In this document: piece by piece, positions 43,723 to 53,777 of the stretch | Layout: every line of letters starts with the position of its first letter | Position numbering within the stretch: the stretch's first letter is position 1 | Origin: Roseovarius aestuariivivens | GTDB taxonomy: Bacteria > Pseudomonadota > Alphaproteobacteria > Rhodobacterales > Rhodobacteraceae | Reading direction: 5' to 3' | NCBI RefSeq assembly: GCF_004761875.1 | Contig: NZ_SJEY01000012.1 | Span: forward strand, 1-64,000 | Length of the DNA stretch: 64,000 nucleotides | Position numbers and translations under genes: made by a program | The notes under the pieces: model-generated | Database searches by the model: none | Told to the model about the DNA's origin: nothing | The model's input: the letters and a program-made list of their open reading frames with translations, nothing else

Positions 43723-44580
43723 CTACAGCGCCGGGCGGCTGCCATCCATTGTCAGAAGCGGCGCGTAGGCATCCGGGCGGCGGTCGCGGAATACGCCCCA
43801 TCCGGCGCGCATCTCGGCGATCGCCTCCAGATCGAAGCTCGCGGTGATCACCATCTCGGACCGGTCATCGGCCTTGGCCCTGATCTCGCCCTGCGGCCCG
43901 GCGATAAAGGACTGCCCCCAGAACTCCGTCTCGCCCAGATCGCCCGCCTCGCGGCCCACCCGGTTGGCTGCCACGAGCGGCGTCAGGTTGGCGCCCGCAT
44001 GGCCGCGCATCACCGTCTCCCAGTGATCGTGACAGTCCGACCCGATGGCGGCGGGATAAAGCAGCACATCCGCGCCCTTAAGCGCCATGATCCGCGCCGC
44101 CTCGGGAAACCACTGGTCCCAGCAGATTGCCGCGCCGATCTTGCCATGCGCCGTCTCGAACACCTGAAACCCGGTGTCGCCATAGCTCGTGTAGATCTTC
44201 TCATAACAGCCCGGCGGGCCGCCCGGGATATGCGTCTTGCGATAGATCCCCAGAACCGTGCCATCCGCGTCGATCACCGCGTTGGTGTTGAAATAGGCGT
44301 TGTTCGCCTTCTCGAAGAAGTTGACCGGTATCACGACGCCCAGATCTTTCGCCACCGTGCGCATATGTGTCACGATCTGGCCGTCGACCGTTTGCGCCAG
44401 CGCGAAATGCTCAGGCTTCCAGTCCATGAAGCCGAAGAAATGCAGGCCCACGCTTTCCTGCGGCAGGATCACCTGCGCGCCCAGGCCGGCGGCCTCGCGG
44501 ATCAGGCGCTCGGCCTTGTCGAGGTTCTCGTCGATATCCCAGCTACAGCGCATCTGGGTCGCGGCGACAGTCAGGGTCAT
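43723..44580 (-). CDS. aguB: N-carbamoylputrescine amidase (nitrilase superfamily)
   Basis: 285 residues. Catalytic triad visible: Glu42 in ILPQESVGLHFF, Lys115 in YRKTHIP and Cys153 in AAICWDQWFPEAAR. The motif KTHIPGGPPGCYEKIYTS and WDQWFPE are typical of AguB, which hydrolyses N-carbamoylputrescine to putrescine in the agmatine route. Length is standard. Start ATG at 44580. Confidence 0.88.
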   Translation of the reverse strand: MTLTVAATQMRCSWDIDENLDKAERLIREAAGLGAQVILPQESVGLHFFGFMDWKPEHFALAQTVDGQIVTHMRTVAKDLGVVIPVNFFEKANNAYFNTNAVIDADGTVLGIYRKTHIPGGPPGCYEKIYTSYGDTGFQVFETAHGKIGAAICWDQWFPEAARIMALKGADVLLYPAAIGSDCHDHWETVMRGHAGANLTPLVAANRVGREAGDLGETEFWGQSFIAGPQGEIRAKADDRSEMVITASFDLEAIAEMRAGWGVFRDRRPDAYAPLLTMDGSRPAL

Positions 44581-44719
44581 GAGGCCTCCGGATCATGGAA
44601 CGGGACAAGGCCATGGTGCGGATGGCGGTGGCCGCTCAAATGCCGATTGCCGACACCAAAGGTCGCTTTCGGTACGGTACGGCAAGACTTCTTCGCAACA
44701 GTTGCGCCATTCAAAGCCG

Positions 44720-44748
44720 GTGTACGGAGTGTGTACGGGCTGTGTACG
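44720..44748. promoter_or_regulatory. Three direct repeats GTGTACG, period 11 bp
   Basis: GTGTACG begins at 44720, 44731 and 44742, spaced one helical turn apart, in the 298-bp region between the divergent aguB-like and lldD genes. Such same-face direct repeats suggest an activator or repressor binding array. The factor is unknown. Confidence 0.45.
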
Positions 44749-44878
44749 CAAATCATACCGCAGATTTGCCCATTCGCCCACCGTTAACACGCCGTCTCGT
44801 TCGGGTGCTGGCCGCATGGACAAAATCCCGGGATCGGGCTAGGGGTCGAAGACCTGACCACGATCCAAGGCCGCGCCC

Positions 44879-46042
44879 ATGCCCGTCATCACCTGCATCG
44901 ACGACCTGAAGAAACTCTACGAACGCCGCGTGCCGCGCATGTTCTACGACTACGCCGAAACCGGCAGTTGGACACAGCAGACATTCCGCGAGAATACGAA
45001 CGATTTCAGCGAGATACACTTCCGCCAGCGGGTCGCGGTGGATATGTCGGGCCGCTCGACCAAGTCCACCATGATCGGACAGGACGTGGCCATGCCCGTG
45101 GGCCTCGCCCCGGTGGGCCTGACCGGCATGCAATGCGCCGACGGCGAGATCAAGGCGGCCCGCGCGGCCGAGAAATTCGGCGTGCCGTTCTGCCTCTCCA
45201 CGATGTCCATCTGCTCGATCGAGGACGTCGCCGAGAACACTCAAAAACCCTTTTGGTTTCAGGTCTATACACTGAAAGACGGCGATTTCATGCAGCGCCT
45301 TTTCGACCGCGCGAAGGCCGCCGGCTGCTCGGCGGCGATCATCACCGTGGACCTGCAGGTGCTCGGCCAACGCCACAAGGATCTCAAGAACGGCCTATCG
45401 GCCCCGCCCAAGCTGACGGCGAAATCCATCGCCAACATGATGACCAAGGTGCAGTGGGGCCTGGGCATGCTCGGCACCAAGCGGCGCTTTTTCGGCAATA
45501 TCGTCGGCCACGCCAAGGGCGTGACCGATCCCTCCTCGCTCAGCTCCTGGACCGCCGAGGCGTTTGACGAGGCGCTCGACTGGGACCGTATCCGCGAGTT
45601 CCGCAAGATGTGGGACGGGCCCCTTATTATCAAAGGGATCATGGACCCCCGCGACGCGCGCGAGGCGCTCAATGTCGGGGCTGACGCGATCATCGTCTCC
45701 AACCATGGAGGCCGCCAGCTCGACGGCGCACTCTCGGCCATCCGCGCGCTGCCAGAGATCGTGGATGCCGTCGGTGACAAGATCGAGGTGCATTTCGACA
45801 GCGGCATCCGCTCGGGTCAGGACGTGCTCAAGGCGCTCGCTCTAGGCGCGCACGCTTGCTACATCGGGCGCGCCTTCACCTACGGGCTCGGTGCCATGGG
45901 GCAGGAGGGCGTGACCAAGGCGCTCGAGATCATCCACAAGGAGCTTGATGTGTCGATGGCGTTCTGCGGCCATCAGGACGTGACCAAGGTCGACCGAGAT
46001 ATCCTGCTGATTCCAAAGGACTTTACCGGAGACTGGGCGTAA
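44879..46042 (+). CDS. lldD: FMN-dependent alpha-hydroxyacid dehydrogenase (L-lactate dehydrogenase-like)
   Basis: 387 residues. TIM-barrel flavoprotein: PVGLAPVGLTGMQCADGE, WFQVYTLKDGDF, TVDLQVLGQRHKDLKNGL, GIMDPRDAREAL, the catalytic His in VSNHGGRQLDGALSAI, and the FMN phosphate region FDSGIRSGQDVLKALALGA. All are typical of LldD, oxidising L-lactate to pyruvate at the membrane. Related glycolate or mandelate oxidases are possible. A direct-repeat array lies 130 bp upstream. Confidence 0.9.
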   Translation: MPVITCIDDLKKLYERRVPRMFYDYAETGSWTQQTFRENTNDFSEIHFRQRVAVDMSGRSTKSTMIGQDVAMPVGLAPVGLTGMQCADGEIKAARAAEKFGVPFCLSTMSICSIEDVAENTQKPFWFQVYTLKDGDFMQRLFDRAKAAGCSAAIITVDLQVLGQRHKDLKNGLSAPPKLTAKSIANMMTKVQWGLGMLGTKRRFFGNIVGHAKGVTDPSSLSSWTAEAFDEALDWDRIREFRKMWDGPLIIKGIMDPRDAREALNVGADAIIVSNHGGRQLDGALSAIRALPEIVDAVGDKIEVHFDSGIRSGQDVLKALALGAHACYIGRAFTYGLGAMGQEGVTKALEIIHKELDVSMAFCGHQDVTKVDRDILLIPKDFTGDWA

Positions 46043-46246
46043 CCTGCCCCTTGTTCCGGGCGTAAATCCTCGATCCGCCGCTGCCGCCGGGCAAAAGCCG
46101 CGGTCGTCGCGCGCCGCTCCGTCAGGATTTCTTAATCCTTTCCGACAAGATTCGTCTTTCAAACTCCTGCGATCCGGTCTATACGCGCGGCTTCACGCGG
46201 GGCTACAGCCTTGGAGGAGCCCCGCCTTAGCTTATGGAGACTTAAA

Positions 46247-46939
46247 ATGGCTGGAGAAATTCCTGATCTTCACGCCCAGGAACGCACGGGGACGGGCAAG
46301 GGCGCCGCTCGTGCGGCACGCCGTAACGGCATGGTTCCGGGGATCGTATTCGGGGGCGACGTCGATCCGCTTCCGATCAATATTCCGTTCAACGTTTTGC
46401 TCAAGCGGCTCAAGGCTGGCCGGTTCAAATCGACGCTCTTCAACCTCAAGGTGGACGGGCACGAGGATGTCCGCGTCATCTGCCGTGACGTGCAGCGGGA
46501 CGTGGTCAAGGACCTGCCCACGCATTTCGACCTGATGCGCCTGCGTCGCACGACCAAGATCAACCTCTTCCTGCCGGTGGAATTCATCAACGAGGAAGAC
46601 TGCCCGGCCCTCAAGAAGGGCGGCGTACTCACCGTGATCCGCAACGAGATCGAGGTGATCGTGACCGCTGGGGATATCCCGGAATCGATCGTGGTCGATC
46701 TCAGCAGCCTGGAAAACATCGGCGACAACATCTCGATCAGCCAGGTCGCTCTGCCTGAAGGCGCCAAGCCGACGATCACCGACCGCGACTTCGCGATCTG
46801 TAACGTCGCCGCACCGTCGGCTCTGGCCTCCGACAAGGATGAGGACGAGGACGAGACAGAGGCCGATGAGGTCCCGACCGTGGGTGAGGACGGCGAGGCC
46901 GAAGGTGGCGAGGCCACCGAGGGCGACGCCGAGAGCTGA
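46247..46939 (+). CDS. rplY: 50S ribosomal protein L25 (CTC family)
   Basis: 230 residues from the ATG at 46247 ([19 protein letters not shown]), with TGGAGA just upstream; an in-frame start 36 bp earlier precedes that site. N-terminal 5S rRNA-binding domain ([19 protein letters not shown]), then the CTC/TL5 beta domain, and an acidic tail ([14 protein letters not shown]) usual in Rhodobacterales. Followed by a terminator and pth, a conserved pair. Confidence 0.96.
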   Translation: MAGEIPDLHAQERTGTGKGAARAARRNGMVPGIVFGGDVDPLPINIPFNVLLKRLKAGRFKSTLFNLKVDGHEDVRVICRDVQRDVVKDLPTHFDLMRLRRTTKINLFLPVEFINEEDCPALKKGGVLTVIRNEIEVIVTAGDIPESIVVDLSSLENIGDNISISQVALPEGAKPTITDRDFAICNVAAPSALASDKDEDEDETEADEVPTVGEDGEAEGGEATEGDAES

Positions 46940-46962
46940 GATCGCTCTCCCGCAGAAAAGTC

Positions 46963-46993
46963 AAAGCCGCGGCCTGCCTGCCGCGGCTTTTTT
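46963..46993 (+). terminator. Intrinsic terminator after rplY
   Basis: Stem AAAGCCGCGG / CCGCGGCTTT with loop CCTGCCTG and a following T-run, starting 23 bp after the rplY stop. It separates rplY from pth. Confidence 0.9.
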
Positions 46994-47080
46994 CATGAGC
47001 CACGCCCTCGCGACAGCCGCGGTTGATTCCGCCCCGCCCGGCGCGTAGACCCAAGGCGGCACAAAGCGGGGATAAAAGCG

Positions 47081-47788
47081 ATGCTGCTTTTCGTGGGTCT
47101 GGGCAATCCGGGCGCCAAATACGCGCAGAACCGGCACAATATCGGCTTCATGGCGCTCGACAGGATCGCGGCCGATCACGGTTTTGGCCCGTGGAAATCC
47201 AAGTTTCAGGGCCAGATCGCCGAGGGCAATCTGGCGGGCGAGAAGGTCCTGCTGCTCAAGCCCGAAACCTTCATGAACCGCTCCGGGCAGTCGGTCGGCG
47301 AGGCGATGCGCTTCTACAAGCTCGGCCCGGAGGATGTCATCGTGTTTCACGATGAACTGGACCTTGCACCGGGCAAGCTGCGCGTCAAGCAAGGCGGCGG
47401 ACATGCCGGCCATAACGGCCTGCGCTCGATCCACCAGCATGTGGGCGAGACCTATGGGCGGGTGCGTCTGGGCATCGGGCATCCGGGCCACAAGGATCGC
47501 GTCGCGGGCTACGTGCTGCAGGATTTCGCCAAGGCCGATGCCGAATGGCTCGATGATCTGATGCGGGGTATCTCCGACGGTGCGCCACGCCTAGCGGCAG
47601 GCGAAAATGACAGGTTTCTCAACGCCGTATCACAGCGTACCGCGCCGCCGCGCTCGTCCAAATCCACGCCGAAACCCGCCGCCAAGGACCAAAGTCCTGT
47701 GCCCGAAACCCCTGCTGCGGGCAGCCAAACTGCCCCGGTCGAAGACAGCCGAACGCCGCTGCAGAAACTGATGGACAAGTTCCGTTAG
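47081..47788 (+). CDS. pth: Peptidyl-tRNA hydrolase
   Basis: 235 residues. [20 protein letters not shown] holds the conserved Asn and His, with Asp in [11 protein letters not shown] and [15 protein letters not shown] for tRNA binding. It recycles peptidyl-tRNAs released from stalled ribosomes. A Pro/Ala/Lys-rich tail of about 45 residues extends beyond the catalytic domain, a variable feature in this order. Confidence 0.96.
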   Translation: MLLFVGLGNPGAKYAQNRHNIGFMALDRIAADHGFGPWKSKFQGQIAEGNLAGEKVLLLKPETFMNRSGQSVGEAMRFYKLGPEDVIVFHDELDLAPGKLRVKQGGGHAGHNGLRSIHQHVGETYGRVRLGIGHPGHKDRVAGYVLQDFAKADAEWLDDLMRGISDGAPRLAAGENDRFLNAVSQRTAPPRSSKSTPKPAAKDQSPVPETPAAGSQTAPVEDSRTPLQKLMDKFR

Positions 47789-47824
47789 GGTCGCCCCGAA
47801 CCCGCCGCGTCAGGAGGCCGTGCC

Positions 47825-48988
47825 ATGAAATCCGTCGTCAAATGGGGCCTGCGCCTGTGCTTGGCGCTGCTGCTGGCCGGGGCGGTCGTGGGCGTCGCCA
47901 AGCGCGAGGAGATCACCCGCCTTATGGCCGTGAACAGCCTCTTCGAGGAAGACCGCATCGTGCGCAACTTCTCGAATATGCGCGCGCTCTTTCATGCCAC
48001 GCCTGTGCCGCGCGGCGACGGGCCGGTCACGCCGCTGCCCGTGGGGCCGGCCATGACCCTCCCGCCCGGGGTCGCCGCGTGGATCGAGGATCGTGCCGTC
48101 ACCTCGCTTCTGGTGCTGCACGAGGGCCGGATCGTGCACGAAAGCTATCACCTCGGTACCAATCCCGACGACCGGCGCATCGGCTGGTCGATTGCCAAAT
48201 CCTTTTTGTCCGCGCTCTTCGGAATCATTGAAGCCGAGGGTGCGATCACGTCTCTGGACGATCCCGTCACCGACTACGTGCCGCGTCTTCAGGGATCCGC
48301 CTATGACGGCGTGACCATCCGGCAGGTGCTGCAGATGACCAGCGGCATCGAGTTCGACGAGGATTACCTGGACTATGATTCCGATATCAACCGCATGGGC
48401 CGCGTGCTGGCCCTCGGGGGCACGATGGACGGCTTCGCGGCGGGTCTGGCCGAACGGGTGGCGCCACCGGGCGAGCATTGGCACTACGTGTCGATCGACA
48501 CGCATGTGCTGGGCATGGTCGTGCGGGCCGCGACCGGGCGCGATCTGCCGTCGCTTCTGTCTGAGAAGGTCATCGCGCCGCTCGGGCTCGAGGCAGAGCC
48601 CTATTACATCACGGATGGCGAAGGCGTGGCCTTTGCCCTTGGCGGTCTCAACCTGACCACGCGCGACTATGCCCGCTTTGGCCTGATGTTCGCGCAGGGC
48701 GGTCGCTACGCGGGCCAACAGATCGTGCCGCCCGACTGGGTCCGCGCCTCGACCGCGCCAAGCGCGCCCACGCCGCCGGGCAAGATCCGCTACGGCTATC
48801 AATGGTGGATCCCCAAGGATGGCCCGGGCGACGTGTTCCTCGCGCGCGGCATCTATGGGCAGTATATCTACATCGATCCGGCCCGCGACGTCGTGATCGT
48901 CACCACCGGCGCCGACCGCGCCTTCCGAGAGGACGGCGTGCACGAGGCCAACATCGCCGTCTTTCGGCAGATCGCCGCGGCGCTTTGA
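47825..48988 (+). CDS. Serine hydrolase of the class C beta-lactamase/NylB-like family
   Basis: 387 residues with an N-terminal signal-anchor (LRLCLALLLAGAVVGVA). The catalytic SxxK is Ser122-Ile-Ala-Lys125 in GWSIAKSFLSALFG, and the second motif YVS (HWHYVSIDTHVLG) supplies the Tyr. WQWWI-like GYQWWIPKD near the C-terminus matches 6-aminohexanoate-dimer hydrolases. The true substrate is unknown; probably acts in the periplasm on esters or amides. Confidence 0.85.
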   Translation: MKSVVKWGLRLCLALLLAGAVVGVAKREEITRLMAVNSLFEEDRIVRNFSNMRALFHATPVPRGDGPVTPLPVGPAMTLPPGVAAWIEDRAVTSLLVLHEGRIVHESYHLGTNPDDRRIGWSIAKSFLSALFGIIEAEGAITSLDDPVTDYVPRLQGSAYDGVTIRQVLQMTSGIEFDEDYLDYDSDINRMGRVLALGGTMDGFAAGLAERVAPPGEHWHYVSIDTHVLGMVVRAATGRDLPSLLSEKVIAPLGLEAEPYYITDGEGVAFALGGLNLTTRDYARFGLMFAQGGRYAGQQIVPPDWVRASTAPSAPTPPGKIRYGYQWWIPKDGPGDVFLARGIYGQYIYIDPARDVVIVTTGADRAFREDGVHEANIAVFRQIAAAL

Positions 48989-49046
48989 CCGGCTTGCCGG
49001 GACGGTCCGGGCCGGGCAGGATGCGGTCAGACAAGTTGGAGAGACC

Positions 49047-49367
49047 ATGAGCTATATCGCGATGAACCGCTTTCAGGTCCGCCCGGGCCATGAAACCGAT
49101 TTCGAGGAGATGTGGCGCAGCCGCGAAAGTAAGCTGCAGCAGACCCCCGGCTTTCAGGAGTTTCGCCTGCTCAAGGGGCCGGCGGGCGACGGCTACCGGC
49201 TGTATTCCAGCCACGTGGTCTGGGCGTCCAAGGCCGATTTCGAGGCCTGGACGAAGTCGCAGAATTTTCGTGACGCGCACAAGGACGCGGGCAAGTCCAA
49301 GACGCAGGATGCGCTGATGGGGCCGCCGCAATTCGAAGGCTTCGAGACCGTCCTGCACGAAACCTGA
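49047..49367 (+). CDS. IsdG-like antibiotic biosynthesis monooxygenase (possible heme degradation)
   Basis: 106 residues, dimeric ferredoxin-like ABM fold. Asn7 (MSYIAMNRF), Trp68 (FEAWTKSQNF) and His78 (RDAHKDAG) fall at the positions of the IsdG catalytic triad (Asn7, Trp67, His77), and PGFQEFRLLKGP matches IsdG/HmuQ-type proteins. It may open the haem ring to release iron. No haem-uptake genes are adjacent in the window. A generic ABM role cannot be excluded. Confidence 0.75.
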   Translation: MSYIAMNRFQVRPGHETDFEEMWRSRESKLQQTPGFQEFRLLKGPAGDGYRLYSSHVVWASKADFEAWTKSQNFRDAHKDAGKSKTQDALMGPPQFEGFETVLHET

Positions 49368-49384
49368 AGCAGAAAGGCGACCCC

Positions 49385-49765
49385 ATGGAAAAAGACCCAT
49401 CCGTCAATGTACTGGGCGGCGAACTGGCGCTATGCGGCAGCGATCCGGTGACCGGGTTTTTCCGGGACGGGCATTGCAACACCTGCATGGAAGACCGCGG
49501 AAGCCACACCGTTTGCGCGACCATGACCGAGGAATTCCTCGCCTATTCGAAATACGTGGGCAACGACCTGTCGACGCCCCGGCCAGAGTTCGGCTTCGAA
49601 GGGCTCAAACCGGGCGATCAATGGTGCCTCTGCGCGGCTCGCTTCCTGCAGGCCCATGACGAAGGCTGTGCGCCCCGGGTACGACTGGCGGCGACGCATG
49701 AACGCGCGCTCGATATCGTGCCGATCTTCGTTCTGGAAGAGCACGCCACCGACAAACCGGGCTGA
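49385..49765 (+). CDS. DUF2237 family protein
   Basis: 126 residues, starting 17 bp after the IsdG-like gene with AGAAAGG upstream. The sequence NVLGGELALCGSDPVTGFFR, then GHCNTCMEDRGSHTVCA and PGDQWCLCAARF is the conserved DUF2237 pattern with clustered cysteines. Function unknown; the cysteine arrangement suggests metal or redox chemistry. Confidence 0.88.
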   Translation: MEKDPSVNVLGGELALCGSDPVTGFFRDGHCNTCMEDRGSHTVCATMTEEFLAYSKYVGNDLSTPRPEFGFEGLKPGDQWCLCAARFLQAHDEGCAPRVRLAATHERALDIVPIFVLEEHATDKPG

Positions 49766-49851
49766 GCCCCGCGTGGCGCATTGCCCGGCCTGTGCCCCGG
49801 GCATAAACGGACCGCGGGTCGCGCTGAAGCACGGCCTACGGGGCCCGGCGC

Positions 49852-51081
49852 TCAGTCGTCGTCGCCCATCTCGAAGCCGAGATGCCGTGCGACGGTATAG
49901 ATGTCCTTGTCGCCCCTGCCGCACATGTTCATGCACAGGATATGATCGGCGGGCAACTCGGGCGCGATCTTCATCACGTGGGCGAGCGCGTGGCTCGGCT
50001 CCAGCGCGGGAATGATCCCCTCGCATTCACAGCAAAGCTTGAACGCCTCCAGAGCCTCCTTGTCGGTGATCGCCACGTATTTCGCGCGACCGATCTCGTG
50101 CAGCCAGCTGTGCTCAGGGCCGATGCCCGGATAATCAAGGCCCGCGGAGATCGAATAGCCTTCGAGGATCTGACCATCGTCGTCTTGAAGCAGATAGGTC
50201 CGGTTGCCGTGCAGCACACCCGGGCGCCCACCGGTCAGCGACGCGCAATGCTCCATCTTCTGGTTCACGCCCTTGCCGCCGGCCTCAACCCCGATGATGT
50301 TCACATCCTTGTCGTCGAGGAACGGATAGAAGAGGCCCATCGCGTTCGACCCGCCGCCGATAGCGGCGATGATCGTGTCGGGCAGGCGGCCCTCGGCCTC
50401 CATCATCTGTTCCTTGGTTTCCTTACCGATGATCGACTGGAAATCGCGCACCATAGCCGGATAGGGGTGCGGACCGGCCACCGTGCCGATGCAGTAAAAC
50501 GTGTCGCGCACATTGGTGACCCAGTCGCGCAGCGCGTCGTTCATCGCGTCCTTGAGCGTGCCGCGCCCGGATGTCACCGGCACCACCTCGGCCCCCAGAA
50601 GCTTCATCCGGAAGACGTTGGGCTTTTGCCGCTCCACGTCATGCGCGCCCATATAGACGATGCATTTGAGGCCGAACTTGGCGCAGACCGTCGCCGTGGC
50701 CACGCCGTGCTGGCCCGCGCCGGTCTCAGCTATGATGCGCGTCTTGCCCATGCGCCGCGCCAGCAGGATCTGCCCCAGCACGTTGTTGATCTTGTGCGCG
50801 CCGGTATGGTTTAGCTCGTCGCGCTTCATATAGATCTTGGCGCCGCCCAGATGCGCGGTCAGCCCCTCGGCGTGGTAAAGCGGGCTGGGCCGCCCGACGT
50901 AATGTTTCCAAAGGAAATCCATCTCGTCCCAGAACGACTGATCGGTCTTGGCATTTTCGTACTGCTCTTCCAGTTCGAGGATGAGCGGCATCAGGGTTTC
51001 CGACACGAAACGCCCGCCGAATTGCCCGAACCGGCCTTTCTCGTCGGGGCCGGTCATGAAGGAATTGAAAAGATCGTTCAT
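49852..51081 (-). CDS. trpB: Tryptophan synthase beta chain
   Basis: 409 residues. PLP-dependent condensation of indole with serine. Lys97 in [10 protein letters not shown] binds [36 protein letters not shown] and [15 protein letters not shown] are complete. Third trp gene of the region after trpF, with three unrelated genes inserted between them. Confidence 0.97.
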   Translation of the reverse strand: MNDLFNSFMTGPDEKGRFGQFGGRFVSETLMPLILELEEQYENAKTDQSFWDEMDFLWKHYVGRPSPLYHAEGLTAHLGGAKIYMKRDELNHTGAHKINNVLGQILLARRMGKTRIIAETGAGQHGVATATVCAKFGLKCIVYMGAHDVERQKPNVFRMKLLGAEVVPVTSGRGTLKDAMNDALRDWVTNVRDTFYCIGTVAGPHPYPAMVRDFQSIIGKETKEQMMEAEGRLPDTIIAAIGGGSNAMGLFYPFLDDKDVNIIGVEAGGKGVNQKMEHCASLTGGRPGVLHGNRTYLLQDDDGQILEGYSISAGLDYPGIGPEHSWLHEIGRAKYVAITDKEALEAFKLCCECEGIIPALEPSHALAHVMKIAPELPADHILCMNMCGRGDKDIYTVARHLGFEMGDDD

Positions 51082-51188
51082 GGCAAGATCACCTTGGTTG
51101 AGATCCTCTGTGCATAGGACAGAGGGCGCGATTTATCCAGAGCGATTCCCACGTGTTTCCGGGCGGAATGGTCGCGCCTCGACCCGTC

Positions 51189-52418
51189 TCAACAATTCAT
51201 CGGGTCCGCGATGCAAGATGCCGCCGGCGCGCCGGTCAGGGTCCGGCCATCCGAGGTGCGCACGACCCATTCGTTCTTGCGGTCGATGCCGGACAGAAAC
51301 CGCGCGGTCTCTTCGGTGACGATCATCCGCCACCCGTCGTCCTGGCGCACGAAGAGCGCCTCGATCTCGCCGCGCTGCCGGCCCGAGGCCGCGACATTGG
51401 CAATCTGCGCAATTTTGGTCTGATTCGATCCGGTGGCGCGGTTATAGGCAAAGACCTCGGTCTCGACGCGCATCGTGCATTGGCGCACATCCTCGTTCTG
51501 GGTCTCTTCGCACACCGGCGTATCCTGCAACCGGACGACATAAGAGGCATCCGTGCCCGCAAAGCCCAGATTCGCGCCGACATCCTCGATCACCACGCCA
51601 TTGGCGGAAAACCTGATATACCCGGTCAGATCCAGCGCCATCCCGGCGCCTTCGGGATATTGCCGCTGCACTTCGCGCACCAGTTCGCGTTTGGCCAGCC
51701 GGAACGGGATGCCGTCCGCATCGCCCGTCACAAAGGCGGTCATCTCCGGGCTGCTCTGTCCCAGCAGCATCGCCACGGGCGCGACCTCTTCGGGATAGTC
51801 GGTATAGTCGCGCTGCACGCGGGGAAACCGCTCGTAAAGTCCGTTGGAAAGGTTCACCACGTCGAACGGGCCGTCATAAAGGAAGTAGCAGGACTGCGCT
51901 GCATGATCGCAGCCGCCGACGCGGGGGCGGTCTTGGGTATCGATCGTCGTCACGTGATAGATGACGAAATCGGCGTCTCCATCGGCGCTTTGGACACGGA
52001 AGAAGGTGAAAAGCCGCGGCTCCTCGCGATTGTTGTAATCGCTCCAGATGTTCTTCGTCACATGCGCCACATGCGAGACGTAAAAGCCGTTCTCCTCCAT
52101 GGCGCATCCCAGATCGAGGGTTCTACCCTCGGACCGGCTGAACAGATGCAAATACGACAACCGGTAGGATTTTTCGTTGATGACCTCGGAATGGCCGAGC
52201 GCCTGACAGGACGTCACAGGCTGCCAGATCGGCTCCAGCTTCGCATCAAGCGCGTCAAGCGGCATGACCTCCTTGCCGGTTCTTTCCCATTCCGCAAAGT
52301 CCGGTCTGCCTTCGGGCAACTCCGTGGCCGGGCGCGGCAGGGACACGGCGTCCTGGGCAACACCATCGCTTTTGCAGGCCGCAAGGGCCACCACTGCCAA
52401 AACCAGCGCGCGTCGCAT
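51189..52418 (-). CDS. Uncharacterised lipoprotein
   Basis: 409 residues from the ATG at 52418, chosen for AAGGAG 8 nt upstream and because a lipoprotein signal follows: MRRALVLAVVALAAC (lipobox LAAC), so anchored in a membrane. The mature part has several Cys pairs (GGCDHAAQSC, DTPVCEETQNEDVRQC). No family recognised. It lies between trpB and a methyltransferase on the same strand. Confidence 0.7.
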   Translation of the reverse strand: MRRALVLAVVALAACKSDGVAQDAVSLPRPATELPEGRPDFAEWERTGKEVMPLDALDAKLEPIWQPVTSCQALGHSEVINEKSYRLSYLHLFSRSEGRTLDLGCAMEENGFYVSHVAHVTKNIWSDYNNREEPRLFTFFRVQSADGDADFVIYHVTTIDTQDRPRVGGCDHAAQSCYFLYDGPFDVVNLSNGLYERFPRVQRDYTDYPEEVAPVAMLLGQSSPEMTAFVTGDADGIPFRLAKRELVREVQRQYPEGAGMALDLTGYIRFSANGVVIEDVGANLGFAGTDASYVVRLQDTPVCEETQNEDVRQCTMRVETEVFAYNRATGSNQTKIAQIANVAASGRQRGEIEALFVRQDDGWRMIVTEETARFLSGIDRKNEWVVRTSDGRTLTGAPAASCIADPMNC

Positions 52419-52545
52419 GCGCCAACTCCTTACCCGGTACATCTCGAGTTTATTTCACGCAGAGAGTGCGCAAAATGGCAAGCGCCAGAAACGCCGCCCA
52501 AAGGTGCGAGGCCGGCACGTGCTCTTCTGCTTGTGTGCAACGGCT

Positions 52546-53175
52546 CTATCTCGGTCCGATCTGCACCACATAGGCCGTGCTCAAAAGCTCTGGCTCGGCC
52601 AGCAGGAAGGGGCGGAAAGACGGGGTTGTGGCAATAACCTCCCAAGCCCCGCTTTTGGCGAGCCGGTCCATAACAGGCGGAAAGCCCTGCGCCTCGAAAC
52701 TGCCATCAAGCAGGTTGAACACACCGATCCCACCGGGCCTCGTCACCCGCGCAAGGTGCTCCAGCGTCACGGGCGGCGCATGGCCGGGCCCGAAGGCGCC
52801 AACACAGACAAAACCGGCAAAGGCGTCATCGTCGAAAGGCAGCCCGACACTGGTGTCGGCCTCCTCCAGCCGCGCATACGCCCCGGTCTTTTCGGCTAGG
52901 GCCAGCATGTCCGGTGACAGGTCGCACCCGGTGATCCGATCGTACCCCAAAAGCCGCAGCGTCTCTCCCACAAGGCCGGTGCCGCAACAGGCGTCCAGCA
53001 CCATGCCGTCCGTCGCGCCGAGATGCCGTGCCAGCAGGCCCGCGGCCAGACTTGGCAGGCGAAACCCCTGGCTCAGGCAATCCGCGTCATAGCTCGACGA
53101 CCAAGCGTTGTAGATCGTCCGCGATTCCTGAGGCGTTTTCGCCCCGTAGACATCGTCGAGGTCCTTGGTATCCAT
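52546..53175 (-). CDS. Class I SAM-dependent methyltransferase
   Basis: 209 residues from the ATG at 53175 (MDTKDLDDVYGAKTPQESRT) with AAGGAG upstream. Motif I VLDACCGTGLVGE binds SAM; GCDLSPDML is motif II and GLPFDDDAFAGFVCVGAFGP is motif III-like. The NAWSSSYD start is typical of the methyltransferase type-11/25 group acting on small molecules. Substrate unknown. Confidence 0.85.
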   Translation of the reverse strand: MDTKDLDDVYGAKTPQESRTIYNAWSSSYDADCLSQGFRLPSLAAGLLARHLGATDGMVLDACCGTGLVGETLRLLGYDRITGCDLSPDMLALAEKTGAYARLEEADTSVGLPFDDDAFAGFVCVGAFGPGHAPPVTLEHLARVTRPGGIGVFNLLDGSFEAQGFPPVMDRLAKSGAWEVIATTPSFRPFLLAEPELLSTAYVVQIGPR

Positions 53176-53218
53176 CGGGGTCTCCTTCGATAAAGCTTGG
53201 GTCAGGCGGAATGATCCG

Positions 53219-53668
53219 TCAATCCAGCACGATCTTGAAGCCGGTATGAGAGGCGACAAACCCGATCCGCTCGTAAAACCGGTGCGCCTTGGTTCTCTGC
53301 GCGTTCATGGTCAGCTGCAACAGCGTGCACCCCGCCGCCCGCGCCCGCGCCTCGACGTCCTCGAACATCGCCTCGCCGATACCCTCTCCACGCAAGGCCC
53401 TCGCCACGCGCACGCTTTCGACCTGCGCCCGCCGCGCGGCCCGCAGCGAAAGCCCGCTGATGAAAGTGATCTGGTAGGTGGCGACGATGCGGCCTTCGGT
53501 GTCCTCACCCACGATCAGCCGGTTACCGCCTTCTGTTTGCATGCGGGCAAAGGCGGTCTCGTAAACCTCGATATCGGCGCCTTCACGGGTCTGGCCAAGC
53601 GCATCATCGGTCAGCAGCGCCACGACATCGGCCACGTCTTCGACTGTCGCTTCCCGAAACCGGATCAC
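53219..53668 (-). CDS. GNAT family N-acetyltransferase
   Basis: 149 residues. The acetyl-CoA motif VARALRGEGIGEAMFED (R..G.G/A) and the downstream LQLTMNAQRTKAHRFYERIG are standard GNAT elements. Substrate unknown. It lies between the methyltransferase and trpF. Confidence 0.88.
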   Translation of the reverse strand: MIRFREATVEDVADVVALLTDDALGQTREGADIEVYETAFARMQTEGGNRLIVGEDTEGRIVATYQITFISGLSLRAARRAQVESVRVARALRGEGIGEAMFEDVEARARAAGCTLLQLTMNAQRTKAHRFYERIGFVASHTGFKIVLD

Positions 53669-53777
53669 GTCAGTCTCTCACCGCGAAAGAAAACGCCCTC
53701 GGCCGACGTCCTGACGCATGCCGTTCCGGCATCCTCGGAATTCATGGTGCACCCTCCAGCTTCAAAAAGGGTGCTGC

